Shown piece after piece: positions 1-7,188 of a DNA stretch of 23,627 nucleotides. Each line of letters begins with the position of its first letter. Position 1 is the stretch's first letter. The notes beneath the pieces are model-generated. The model was not told where the DNA came from, did no database searches, and worked only from the letters and a program-made list of their open reading frames with translations. Origin of the DNA: Clostridia bacterium (GTDB taxonomy: Bacteria; Bacillota; Clostridia; Christensenellales; Borkfalkiaceae); assembly GCA_900770685.1 (NCBI GenBank), contig CAAGLC010000075.1:1-23627 (forward strand), in the 5' to 3' direction. A program made the translations under genes and the position numbers.

Positions 1-33
1 CTATCGTTTTACCTGATGGAAATAAATTATAAT

Positions 34-97
34 AATAGCAAAGTTAAAGGGGCTTTGGTAGTCAGCGGTATAGCGACACCAAGCCCCTTTTGCTATT
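34..97. repeat. Long imperfect hairpin upstream of the integrase
   Basis: AATAGCAAA (34-42) pairs with TTTGCTATT (89-97), and AGGGGCTT (48-55) pairs with AAGCCCCT (81-88). Shorter inner stems are GGT/ACC (57-59/78-80) and GTC/GAC (61-63/75-77). The fold covers nearly all of the DNA before the integrase. It could be a terminator of a gene left of the window, a block to read-in transcription, or part of the mobile element's end. The T-run after it is weak, so a plain terminator is not certain. Confidence 0.6.
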
Positions 98-137
98 TAA
101 TTTATAAGATAAAACATAAAATAAAGGAAAAGGAAAA

Positions 138-1085
138 ATGTATAAATTTACTGCAAAAGAAAAGTTGAACGCCTTAAATGCGTTAAAGACTGCAAGTATT
201 AGCGTCGTTTGTAGACGTTATAAAATATGTCGTTACACTCTCTATCGTTGGCGTATGCAATATGATGGAACGTTAAAAAGTTTAGAACCACAATTTAGCC
301 GTAAACATATTTTGCATCCTAATAGGCAAACCGATGAAGAATTAACTAATATCCATAATCTTCTTCACCGTAATCCTACTATTGGGCTTAATGAACTTTA
401 CGGCAAACTATATCGTGATTATAACTATAGGCGTAATCCTGCAACGTTATATCGTTATTTGAAATGTCAAAATATTATTAAAACTAAACGTAAAAAATCT
501 TATAAACCTAAACCTTATATTACACCTATTGAACTAGGCGAGAAATGGCAGTTAGACGTAAAGTATGTTCCAAGAGAGTGTTATTCTGGTAATGGCGTTT
601 ATGAACGTCTTTATCAATATACTGTAATTGATGAAGCAAGTCGTAAACGTTATATCCGTGCTTATAAAGAACAATCTTCTGATTCTACTGTTGATTTTGT
701 TTTGCGTGCATTTAAGTTCTTCTGTTATCGTCCTAAAATTATTCAAACTGATAACGGTCAAGAATTTAGACTACTTAACGAACGAACTAAAGACGGTAGA
801 ATTCATTCTTTTGATAAACTTTGTATGTTCTATAACATAGAACACAAGTGCATCCGTCCGAGAACTCCACGACATAATGGAAAAGTAGAACGTAGTCATC
901 GAAGCGATAATGATAGATTCTATCGTTATCTACACTATTATTCTTTTGAAGATTTGCAACTACAGATGCGTGATTATCTTAAACGCTCTAACAATATTCC
1001 ATCTACTGTTCTTCGTTCTAAGTTCGATAACCATCATTGGCTATCACCTAACGAAAAAGAGTTGGAGTTGAAACTAACTGCATAA
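138..1085 (+). CDS. DDE integrase/transposase (IS481/IS3-like)
   Basis: This 315-residue protein is a DNA strand-transfer enzyme of the retroviral-integrase fold. Residues about 1-60 hold a helix-turn-helix of the transposase type (VCRRYKICRYTLYRWR). The rve core follows with a full catalytic triad: D140 (QLDVKYV), D205 (QTDNGQEF) and E251 (HNGKVERSH). The RPRTPRHNGKVER stretch is typical of IS481-like and related integrases. The ATG at 138 has an AAGGAAAAGGA ribosome binding site. The length fits an intact single-ORF transposase, and the reading frame is not broken. Its codon use is rich in CGT and TAT, somewhat unlike the neighbours, which fits horizontal gain. No terminal inverted repeats or target duplication could be found, partly because the left end may lie outside the window. 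Confidence 0.88.
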   Translation: MYKFTAKEKLNALNALKTASISVVCRRYKICRYTLYRWRMQYDGTLKSLEPQFSRKHILHPNRQTDEELTNIHNLLHRNPTIGLNELYGKLYRDYNYRRNPATLYRYLKCQNIIKTKRKKSYKPKPYITPIELGEKWQLDVKYVPRECYSGNGVYERLYQYTVIDEASRKRYIRAYKEQSSDSTVDFVLRAFKFFCYRPKIIQTDNGQEFRLLNERTKDGRIHSFDKLCMFYNIEHKCIRPRTPRHNGKVERSHRSDNDRFYRYLHYYSFEDLQLQMRDYLKRSNNIPSTVLRSKFDNHHWLSPNEKELELKLTA

Positions 1086-1136
1086 CTTAAACTTGTTTCG
1101 CGTTTGCATTACTTTTGCTCTTTTTTAGCGCTTCAA

Positions 1137-1221
1137 TACCCCTTTTAGGGGTAGCCGTAAGGCTGGGGCACGTTTAACATTTAAAAATACAGTCCACGTT
1201 ACATTTAGCGTAGCCGTGGAC
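1137..1221. repeat. Three successive small hairpins after the integrase
   Basis: Downstream of the integrase stop lie TACCCC-TTTTA-GGGGTA (1137-1153), AGCC-GTAA-GGCT (1153-1164) and GTCCACG...CGTGGAC (1192-1221). None has a good T-run, so they are not clear terminators. They may belong to the right end of the mobile element or to a folded 3' UTR. Confidence 0.55.
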
Positions 1222-1248
1222 GGAAGCCTATAATTTCATATCCTATTT

Positions 1249-1275
1249 AGCCGAGTTTCACTCGGCTTTTCTTCG
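1249..1275 (+). terminator. Intrinsic terminator after the integrase
   Basis: AGCCGAG (1249-1255), loop TTTCA, CTCGGCT (1261-1267), followed by a T-rich tail. It closes the integrase transcript. From here to the promoter at 1454 the DNA is very A/T-rich and I see no gene. Confidence 0.8.
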
Positions 1276-1453
1276 TGTTTTAAGTTTTTTTTATGTTACT
1301 TTAATATGTGCTTTTTAACTATTATTTTTTGATATTTTCTTTTACTCTATTGTTGATAAAAAATTTTTTAATTTTTTTGTCACAATGACTTGACAATTCT
1401 ACAAAAGTAAAAATTTTGTCGATAAAAAGGGGGAAAAATTAGTGGGAAAAATG

Positions 1454-1482
1454 TTGAAAATGACAAGGTGTTGTGGTAATAT
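1454..1482 (+). promoter_or_regulatory. Predicted sigma-A promoter of the acetyltransferase
   Basis: TTGAAA (1454-1459), a 17-bp spacer and TAATAT (1477-1482), with an extended -10 TG before it. A second TTGACA at 1390-1395 has no convincing -10 at the right distance. Confidence 0.6.
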
Positions 1483-1540
1483 GTAGTATATTGTTAGTAA
1501 AAATCAAAGTTTTTGCAGGAAAACGTCGGAGGAGAAAAGA

Positions 1541-1984
1541 GTGCAAACTGTTGTAAAAAGTTTTAGCCGTCTTTCTAACAAGGAATTATACGAGATATTA
1601 AAATTTCGTTCTACGGTTTTCGTGGTAGAACAAGAGTGTGTTTACTTAGATATCGACGGGGTAGATTTGGACGCATATCACGTTTATATAAAGGACCAAG
1701 ATGAAATCGTGGCGTACTTAAGAGTAATAAACAAGGGCAAAAGGCTTGAAGAGGTTTCTATAGGTAGAGTTATCTCCCGTTATAGAAGAAAAGGTCTAGG
1801 TACTGCCGTTATGAAAGAGGGGATTAAGGTCGCCAAGGAAAAGTTTAATGCAACCAAGATAAAAATAGGCGCACAAAAATACGCCGTTCCCTTTTACGAA
1901 CAGGTGGGCTTTAAAGTTATTCCTAACGGTGACTATATCGAAGACGGGCAACCCCACGTTTATATGATTTACGAAGAAAAATAG
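1541..1984 (+). CDS. elaA: ElaA-family GNAT N-acetyltransferase
   Basis: Predicted 147-residue acetyl-CoA-dependent acetyltransferase of the single-domain GNAT fold. The N-terminal stretch with ELYEILKFR and VFVVEQECVY matches the ElaA subfamily signature. The acetyl-CoA loop is seen as VSIGRV followed by RRKGLG (about residues 72-87), and the C-terminal FYEQVGF motif is the usual GNAT motif B. The substrate of this subfamily is not well established, so I give none. The start is GTG at 1541, chosen because GGAGGAG lies at 1528-1534. The gene has its own promoter and stands alone between two terminators or control regions, so it is probably monocistronic. Confidence 0.87.
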   Translation: MQTVVKSFSRLSNKELYEILKFRSTVFVVEQECVYLDIDGVDLDAYHVYIKDQDEIVAYLRVINKGKRLEEVSIGRVISRYRRKGLGTAVMKEGIKVAKEKFNATKIKIGAQKYAVPFYEQVGFKVIPNGDYIEDGQPHVYMIYEEK

Positions 1985-2011
1985 CAAAAAATATATTTTT
2001 TACACAAAATA

Positions 2012-2040
2012 TTGACAAAAAACCGATAAAGTGCTATATT
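2012..2040 (+). promoter_or_regulatory. Strong promoter of the lysine-riboswitch transcript
   Basis: TTGACA (2012-2017), a 17-bp spacer and TATATT (2035-2040), preceded by TGC as an extended -10. It starts about 20 bp before the riboswitch. Confidence 0.8.
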
Positions 2041-2051
2041 GTTATAGTTAT

Positions 2052-2222
2052 TATAAATAGAGGCGCGATTATTAAGATAAGCGATTTTTAAGGGCAAAGG
2101 AAAATCGTGGGAAAGGAATAATCGCCGAGAGAGTAAAAAATCCCTAAAATTTTTATTCTCGGGCGTGCAGAAAATATCTGTACGACTGTCACCTTAAAAA
2201 TAAGGTGTTGCGCTATTATATA
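2052..2222 (+). promoter_or_regulatory. Lysine riboswitch (L-box)
   Basis: The conserved landmarks of the lysine aptamer appear in order: AGAGGCGCGA at the start (2059-2068), then AAGGGCAAAGG, GGGAAAGGAATAATCGCCGA, a long variable hairpin with AGAG/CTCGGGC, and finally CTGTCACC...GGTGTTGCGCT before the closing strand. The outer P1 stem joins about 2052-2060 with 2213-2222. The aptamer lies between a strong promoter and a terminator hairpin, all upstream of the NhaC-family gene. Lysine riboswitches act as off-switches in known cases, so expression should rise when lysine is scarce. Confidence 0.87.
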
Positions 2223-2235
2223 TTTCGTGTTAATT

Positions 2236-2265
2236 ACCACAGTATATAATTGCTGTGGTTTTTTT
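2236..2265 (+). terminator. Riboswitch-controlled intrinsic terminator
   Basis: ACCACAG (2236-2242) pairs with CTGTGGT (2253-2259), followed directly by a run of T residues. Its loop TATATAAT (2243-2250) is the exact complement of ATTATATA (2215-2222) in the 3' strand of riboswitch P1. This gives a likely antiterminator that excludes both P1 and the terminator. Confidence 0.85.
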
Positions 2266-2290
2266 ATAAAATCTACAAAGGAGAAATTTT

Positions 2291-3868
2291 ATGGTAGGTA
2301 CGATATGGGCGTTTTTGCCCGCTGTAATCGCAATCGTGTTAGCCTTAATAACCAAACAAGTTTACGTTTCGTTATTCTTGGGTATATTCGTTGGCGGTTT
2401 GATGTACACGGGTGGAGATCCACTTAACGGATTATTCACCGTATTTAAGGTTATGAGTGAAAAAGTAGGGGACAACGTTCCCATTATCGTTTTCCTCGTA
2501 GTGCTCGGAATTTTGGTCGTTTTAATGCAAAAATCCGGTGGCGCAAGAGCGTATGGGGAATGGGCAGGTAGAAAGATTAAAACCAAAGGTGGAGCGTTAG
2601 CGGCAACGGCAGGGCTCGGTTGTTTAATCTTCGTTGACGATTATTTCAACTGTTTAACCGTTGGTTCGGTTATGCGCCCCGTTACTGATAAGTTTAAGGT
2701 TTCAAGGTCTAAACTTGCGTATATAATAGACGCGACGGCTGCTCCCATTTGTATTATCGCTCCAATATCAAGTTGGGCGGCTGCGGTAGCAGGCGAACTT
2801 GAGGGCGACGGACTTATGGTGTTTATTAGCACGATTCCCTTTAACGTATACGCTTTACTTACTATAGTTATGGTGTTTACGCTTTGCTTTGTCAAGTTTG
2901 ATTTTGGCAAAATGAAAAAACGTGAAGATTATGCGGAAAAAACTGGCGACCTTTTTGGTGGAGTTAAGAGCGACGAAATTAAAGACGAAATAGTAAAAGA
3001 AAATCCGAAAGGAAAGGTTCGTGATTTATTAATTCCCGTTATCACGTTAATCGTTTGTTGTATCGGCGGTATGATTTACACCGGCTTCTTCTACAATTGG
3101 GATACCGGTTTAATAGGTTCTGAATTGCAGTCTGCTAACGTAATCGAAGCCTTTTCAAATTGTGATGCGGGTATGTCGCTTGCAATAGGTTCGACCGTGG
3201 CGTTAGTTTTCATTTCCATTTACTATATGGCGCTAAAAGTAGTTTCATTTAAGGAAATCACCGACAGTTTCGTTGATGGATTTAAGGCAATGGTTCCTGC
3301 AATCTTAATATTAACGTTTGCTTGGTCAATTTCTGGAATTATGGGAGCGAAAGGCGGATATTTAGATGCAAGAGCGTTCGTTCAAACTAACCTCGCAAAT
3401 AGTTCCTTCCCACAATTCTTATTCCCTGCAATATTCTTTATTCTTGCAGGCGCAATCGCATTCTCAACTGGAACGAGTTGGGGTACTTTCGGCGTATTAG
3501 TTCCAATAGCAGTTGCAATTTTGGGTGGAAGTGGAACACTCACGATTTTAACCGTTTCGGCAACCTTGGGTGGCGCAGTGTTTGGCGATCACGTTTCTCC
3601 AATTTCCGATACTACTATCTTGGCTTCTGCAGGCGCTAAGTGTAACCACGTTGACCACGTTAACACCCAATTGCCGTACGCTTCAATAGTTGCAAGCGTT
3701 TCAGCCGTTGCATATTTAATAGGTGGCGCGTGCGTTCAACTCGGAGGTGCTTTAAGCGCGATAATCATGTGGGCTTCAGCGTTAATTATCTTTGCAGGCG
3801 TAGTAATCTTAATTAAGTTCCTAAACAAGAAAAACCAAGAAAAAGAAGAAGTTCCTTCTAAGGAATAA
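2291..3868 (+). CDS. NhaC-family transporter, probable lysine transporter
   Basis: A 525-residue inner-membrane secondary transporter with about 11-12 predicted membrane segments, beginning near residue 3. Family marks are STGTSWGTFG (392-401) and FGDHVSPISDTT (431-442), both in the conserved NhaC Na+/H+ antiporter core. The start at 2291 has AAAGGAG at 2277-2283. By name the family exchanges sodium and protons. However, this gene sits behind a lysine riboswitch, and NhaC-superfamily proteins under L-box control have been proposed in comparative genomics as lysine transporters (the LysW type). I therefore infer lysine uptake, coupled to Na+ or H+. It is transcribed alone. Na+/H+ antiport remains the alternative. 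Confidence 0.85.
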   Translation: MVGTIWAFLPAVIAIVLALITKQVYVSLFLGIFVGGLMYTGGDPLNGLFTVFKVMSEKVGDNVPIIVFLVVLGILVVLMQKSGGARAYGEWAGRKIKTKGGALAATAGLGCLIFVDDYFNCLTVGSVMRPVTDKFKVSRSKLAYIIDATAAPICIIAPISSWAAAVAGELEGDGLMVFISTIPFNVYALLTIVMVFTLCFVKFDFGKMKKREDYAEKTGDLFGGVKSDEIKDEIVKENPKGKVRDLLIPVITLIVCCIGGMIYTGFFYNWDTGLIGSELQSANVIEAFSNCDAGMSLAIGSTVALVFISIYYMALKVVSFKEITDSFVDGFKAMVPAILILTFAWSISGIMGAKGGYLDARAFVQTNLANSSFPQFLFPAIFFILAGAIAFSTGTSWGTFGVLVPIAVAILGGSGTLTILTVSATLGGAVFGDHVSPISDTTILASAGAKCNHVDHVNTQLPYASIVASVSAVAYLIGGACVQLGGALSAIIMWASALIIFAGVVILIKFLNKKNQEKEEVPSKE

Positions 3869-3928
3869 AACTCGTAAAAAAACAAAAGAACGGATGAAAA
3901 GCCGAGTCCCTGCAAGGGATTCGGCAAC

Positions 3929-4025
3929 TAAATAAATCCGTGAACGGATTTGTGATATTTGTCTAACGACAAGTGATATTGCTACGCAGTTATATTCGCC
4001 TTACGGCGAGTTATGGATTTATTTA
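3929..4025. repeat. Nested cruciform inside the MITE-like element
   Basis: TAAATAAATCC (3929-3939) and GGATTTATTTA (4015-4025) form a perfect 11-bp stem. It encloses three mini-hairpins, TTGTC-TAAC-GACAA, TGC-TAC-GCA and TCGCC-TTAC-GGCGA. These are punctuated by GTGATAT (3952), GTGATAT (3973), GTTATAT (3989) and GTTAT (4010). Confidence 0.65.
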
Positions 4026-4138
4026 ATATAACTGTGACTGCAAGTCGCAATCTAACGCAAAACTTGTTTTGCATATCACTTTTAGCCACAAGGCTAAAAA
4101 TATAACTCATATATGTTTAATATTTTGTGGATAAGAAA

Positions 4139-4177
4139 AGCACACTACATTTCACTTTTAGTGAAGTATAGTGTGCT
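4139..4177. repeat. Strong 39-nt hairpin
   Basis: AGCACACTA (4139-4147) pairs with TAGTGTGCT (4169-4177), and inside it TTCAC-TTTTA-GTGAA (4151-4165). It could end the minus-strand symporter transcript or the plus-strand transporter transcript, but neither side has an ideal T-run, so a role as terminator is only possible. Confidence 0.6.
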
Positions 4178-4320
4178 ATACTTTTATTATGAACAAAAAT
4201 TCCCTAATAGGAACTGCCTAAATCCGTTCTTTTTTAATTTGTTTTTTTATATAAACATTCGATAGTTAAAAGATGAAAACACGTTGCCGATTGCAAAGGT
4301 TAGTTCTTTTAGCATATAAA

Positions 4321-5769
4321 TTATTTAACTTGGTCGCTTAAAGGTTGGTGTGGAGTTTTAACTGCGTTTTTCGGACGGTGTTCGTTAAGTTCTTTAACTA
4401 CGATTTTAGAAAGAACGAATAACGCTAAGGCGTTAGGAAGAACCATAAGGTAATTTACGAAGTCGTTAAAGTTCCAAACCAAATCGCTTCCGAGCGTTGC
4501 TCCAAGGAAAGTAAAGATTATTGATATTATCGAGTAAATTATGGTAGATTTTTTTCCGAAAAGGTATTCGAAGTTTATTCTTCCGAACAAGTTCCAACTG
4601 ATAATCGTTGAAAAAGCAAAGAAAGTTAAGCATATTCCAACAAAAATTGCGCCTATTAACGCCCCAACGTCACCGTTAGTAAATATCGTTGTTATTGCCG
4701 TAGATACCATGGTGTTTTTATCGACAACGGTTAAAAGTTCGGGATTTTTAACGTAAATACAACTTATAACGATAAGAGCCGTTAGCGTTAAAACCACGAA
4801 AGTATCAATAAAAACGCTAACGATTGCAACAGTGCCTTGTTCGTGCGCCGATTTTACGTTTGCTTGCGCGTGGGCGTGTGGAGTTGAACCCATACCTGCC
4901 TCGTTGGAAAAAAGACCTCTCTTTGCGCCCATGCTTATTGCTTTTTTAAGGGCTACGCCAAAGCCACCACCGATAATTGCCTGTGGGGTGAAGGCGTATT
5001 TTATAATATACCAAAACGCCGTTGGAACAGCCGTAACGTTAACGGCTAAAACGATAATTCCACCAACTAAATATATAACTGCCATAATGGGAACAATTTT
5101 TTCGGTTACCGAAGCAATTCTCCTTGCTCCACCGATAACTATTAACCCAACTAAAACGGCTATAAAAATACCCGTTATCCAACCCCAAACCGTATAGTCG
5201 AAACCTCCAACGTTTGCTACTGCCGAACTAATTGCGTTCGATTGCACCATTGCGCCAACGAATCCTAAGCAAATAACTACTGCAACGGCGAAAAAACCTG
5301 CCAAAAATTTACCGAAATTTCCCTTAAACGCAGTTTTTATATAATAAACCGGACCACCCGAAACGCTTCCGTCTTCGTTAATCTTTCTCGTTTTTTGAGC
5401 AAGAACGGCTTCTGCGTAAATAGTTGCCATACCCAAAAAAGCGATAATCCACATCCAGAATATTGCGCCAGGGCCTCCTGCAATAATAGCGCCACACGCT
5501 CCTACGATATTTCCCGTTCCAACCTGCGCCGCAACTGCAGTTGCAAACGCTTGAAAAGAACTCATACCGCTTTTGTGTTTTTCGCCACGAAGTTTAATAT
5601 TGCCAAAAACTCGTTTCATACCTTCGCCAAAACAACGAACTTGAACGAATCTCGTTCTTATCGTGTAAAAAAGACCAACGGCTACTAAAAGAATTACTAA
5701 CACGTAGTCGGCAAGCACGTCGTTAACGTCCGCTAAAGCGTTTTCAAGCCATAGTAAGAATTTATCCAT
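4321..5769 (-). CDS. AGCS sodium:alanine/glycine symporter
   Basis: A 482-residue inner-membrane amino-acid:cation symporter of the AGCS (AlsT/DagA) family that imports glycine or alanine with Na+. The family core is plain: SSFQAFATAVAAQVGTGNIVG followed by GGPGAIFWMW, then GGPVYYI, and later NEAGMGSTPHAHA. About 10-11 membrane segments are visible. The start is set at the ATG at 5769, because GGAGGA lies 3-8 bases upstream of it and the longer open frame would translate the riboswitch and terminator. The upstream glycine riboswitch supports glycine as the main substrate. It is a single-gene transcript that converges on the NhaC-family gene. Confidence 0.93.
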   Translation of the reverse strand: MDKFLLWLENALADVNDVLADYVLVILLVAVGLFYTIRTRFVQVRCFGEGMKRVFGNIKLRGEKHKSGMSSFQAFATAVAAQVGTGNIVGACGAIIAGGPGAIFWMWIIAFLGMATIYAEAVLAQKTRKINEDGSVSGGPVYYIKTAFKGNFGKFLAGFFAVAVVICLGFVGAMVQSNAISSAVANVGGFDYTVWGWITGIFIAVLVGLIVIGGARRIASVTEKIVPIMAVIYLVGGIIVLAVNVTAVPTAFWYIIKYAFTPQAIIGGGFGVALKKAISMGAKRGLFSNEAGMGSTPHAHAQANVKSAHEQGTVAIVSVFIDTFVVLTLTALIVISCIYVKNPELLTVVDKNTMVSTAITTIFTNGDVGALIGAIFVGICLTFFAFSTIISWNLFGRINFEYLFGKKSTIIYSIISIIFTFLGATLGSDLVWNFNDFVNYLMVLPNALALFVLSKIVVKELNEHRPKNAVKTPHQPLSDQVK

Positions 5770-5778
5770 ACGTCCTCC

Positions 5779-5813
5779 AAAATAAAAAAGAATTACTTTT
5801 CGAAAAGTAATTC
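5779..5813 (-). terminator. Terminator between glycine riboswitch and symporter
   Basis: A perfect palindrome at 5790-5813 (minus strand GAATTACTTTTC/GAAAAGTAATTC) followed on the minus strand by CTTTTTTATTTT. It sits between the aptamer and the ribosome binding site, so the riboswitch probably acts by transcription termination. Confidence 0.85.
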
Positions 5814-5846
5814 CAAAGATAAGGTAAACACAAACCAAAATTTTTT

Positions 5847-5959
5847 GCGTTCCGTCCTTTTGCCTGAGAGATTCGGGGTTTCCCTTGCACCTTCGGCACT
5901 CCATAAAAGGAGATTCTCCGGAATTTCTCCACCGTCGGTTTTTATAAAATTCCGACGGT
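5847..5959 (-). promoter_or_regulatory. Glycine riboswitch, single aptamer
   Basis: On the minus strand the conserved gcvT-type aptamer reads GGAGAATCTCC...TGCCGAAGGTGCAA...GGGAAACCCC...GAATCTCTCAGGCAAAAGGACGGAAC. The CCGAAGG, CTCTCAGGCAAAAGGAC and GCAA landmarks are intact. Only one aptamer is present, not the usual tandem pair. Just upstream is a perfect 8-bp hairpin, ACCGTCGG/CCGACGGT (5931-5938/5952-5959), possibly a remnant 'ghost' aptamer or capping stem. Single glycine aptamers in front of AGCS transporters have been reported to act as off-switches, which fits the terminator next to it. Confidence 0.88.
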
Positions 5960-5978
5960 TTCTTCGAATATCGCATTA

Positions 5979-6007
5979 AATATACCATTTTTTTCGCTTA
6001 TTGTCAA
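5979..6007 (-). promoter_or_regulatory. Promoter of the glycine-riboswitch transcript
   Basis: On the minus strand TTGACA (6007-6002), a 17-bp spacer and TATATT (5984-5979), with TGG as an extended -10. It is placed about 20 bp before the riboswitch hairpin. Confidence 0.78.
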
Positions 6008-6095
6008 ACGTTATATATACAATGTTTTAGTTTCGTAAATATATTTAGCCCTTTTCCTAAATTCAGTAAACGCTAAATATTTTTAGCAAAAATAC

Positions 6096-6134
6096 TTGAC
6101 GGTATGATTTGCATATGATATCATTATGATATCA
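6096..6134 (+). promoter_or_regulatory. Promoter with tandem palindromic operator candidate
   Basis: TTGACG (6096-6101), 17 bp, then TATCAT (6119-6124) with a TGA extended -10. Two copies of ATGATATCA lie at 6115-6123 and 6126-6134. Each holds the palindrome TGATATCA, they repeat every 11 bp, and they cover the -10 and likely start point. Ribbon-helix-helix proteins commonly bind such tandem sites, and one is encoded in this operon (7189-7404). Confidence 0.6.
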
Positions 6135-6152
6135 ATAAAAAGGAGAAAAAAG

Positions 6153-7187
6153 ATGCAAGAAAAAATATTGTCAAAGAAAAAGAGCGGAATGATTGCAATG
6201 TTATCGTTTGGGCTATTATATTTAGTTGGTATAGCGGTGTTCGTTTTAGGGGCGATAGGAGTCGAGGGAGGTTTCATCATAGGCGAGGAGTTATCTATTG
6301 TTTTTATGATAATAGGTGGAGTTTGGATGGGTATCGGATGGCTTCCTTTTATGGGGCTTAAGGTATTAAAACCACAAGAGGCTTTAGTGTTAACGCTTTT
6401 TGGAAAGTACGTGGGCACGTTAAAGGGGGAAGGATTTTATTTCGTTAATCCTTTCTGTACTAGCGTTAATCCTGCATCGAGAACTAAACTCAATCAGAGT
6501 GGCGACGTTAGTGGTGATTCTTCCGTAATGGGAATGATTGCTTCTGCAGAGTTGAAGTCGTTAAGTTTAACCAACAATAAAATTTCGTTAAAGATGATGA
6601 CGTTAAATAACGCCCGTCAAAAAGTAAACGATTATTTAGGAAATCCCGTAGAAATCGGAATTGCAGTAATTTGGAGAGTGGTGGATACGGCAAAGGCTGT
6701 TTTTAACGTTGACAATTATAAAGAATATTTGTCGCTTCAATGCGATAGTGCGTTAAGAAATATAGTTAGAATTTATCCTTACGACGTTGCCGAGGGAGTA
6801 GATACGACGGGTGACGGGTTTGCAGACGAAGGAAGTTTAAGAGGTTCTAGCGAAGTCGTTGCAAACCGTATTAAAGAGGAAATTCAAAAAAGAGTTTACG
6901 AGGCTGGAATAGAAATAGTCGAGTCGAGAATAACCTATTTAGCGTACGCTCCGGAAATTGCAGCCGTTATGCTTCAACGTCAACAAGCGTCTGCTATTAT
7001 CGACGCTAGAAAGAAAATCGTTGACGGCGCAGTTGGTATGGTGGAGATGGCTCTCGATAAGTTATCTGAAAAACAAATAGTTAATCTCGACGAAGAGAGA
7101 AAGGCACAAATGGTTAGTAATTTACTTGTGGTTTTATGTGGAAATAAGGATGCGCAACCGATAGTAAATTCTGGAAGTTTATATTAA
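6153..7187 (+). CDS. SPFH/Band 7 domain membrane protein
   Basis: A 344-residue prohibitin/stomatin-like protein, expected to anchor in the cytoplasmic membrane and form oligomers. Two hydrophobic segments lie at about residues 12-37 and 47-69. The SPFH domain follows, with LKPQEALVLTLFGKYVGTLKGEGF and NPVEIGIAVIWRVVDTAKAVFNVDNY as typical stretches. A charged helical region (about 235-300) with AYAPEIAAVMLQRQQASAIIDARKKIV is the usual SPFH coiled-coil part. The start at 6153 is chosen for AGGAG at 6141-6145. The ATG at 6126 lies inside the candidate operator and has no ribosome binding site. It is the first gene of a tight operon, with one base between its stop and the next start. Confidence 0.9.
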   Translation: MQEKILSKKKSGMIAMLSFGLLYLVGIAVFVLGAIGVEGGFIIGEELSIVFMIIGGVWMGIGWLPFMGLKVLKPQEALVLTLFGKYVGTLKGEGFYFVNPFCTSVNPASRTKLNQSGDVSGDSSVMGMIASAELKSLSLTNNKISLKMMTLNNARQKVNDYLGNPVEIGIAVIWRVVDTAKAVFNVDNYKEYLSLQCDSALRNIVRIYPYDVAEGVDTTGDGFADEGSLRGSSEVVANRIKEEIQKRVYEAGIEIVESRITYLAYAPEIAAVMLQRQQASAIIDARKKIVDGAVGMVEMALDKLSEKQIVNLDEERKAQMVSNLLVVLCGNKDAQPIVNSGSLY

Positions 7188-7188
7188 T

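Larger units (their letters stand above)
3884..4233. repeat. MITE-like, hairpin-rich non-coding element
   Basis: A 350-bp block without an ORF fills the space between two convergent transporter genes. It is bounded by a perfect 12-bp inverted repeat, AAAAGAACGGAT (3884-3895) and ATCCGTTCTTTT (4222-4233). Inside are at least eight small hairpins, including 3901-3925, 3934-3951, 3959-3972, 3996-4009, 4033-4049, 4057-4072, 4080-4099 and 4139-4177. On the left they are separated by GTGATAT/GTTATAT spacers, and on the right by the complementary ATATAAC/ATATCAC spacers. The end motif GAACGGAT also recurs internally at 3942-3949. No transposase is encoded, so a non-autonomous element or a repeat family is the best reading. 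No clear target duplication was seen. Confidence 0.65.

Noticed and set aside
34..97. tRNA-like cloverleaf
   Set aside because: There is no acceptor CCA context, no T-loop GTTCGA motif and no anticodon arm. It is one long hairpin.
3952..4106. Regular GTGATAT-type words resembling a CRISPR array
   Set aside because: The words are only 7 bp, the spacers are short palindromes of different length, and no cas genes are present.
4832..5197. 121-codon frame opposite the symporter gene
   Set aside because: It is an antisense shadow of the conserved symporter frame, with no ribosome binding site or family match.
5770..5988. Upstream extension of the symporter open frame
   Set aside because: It would translate the terminator and glycine riboswitch, and it has no ribosome binding site. 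The ATG at 5769 has GGAGGA.
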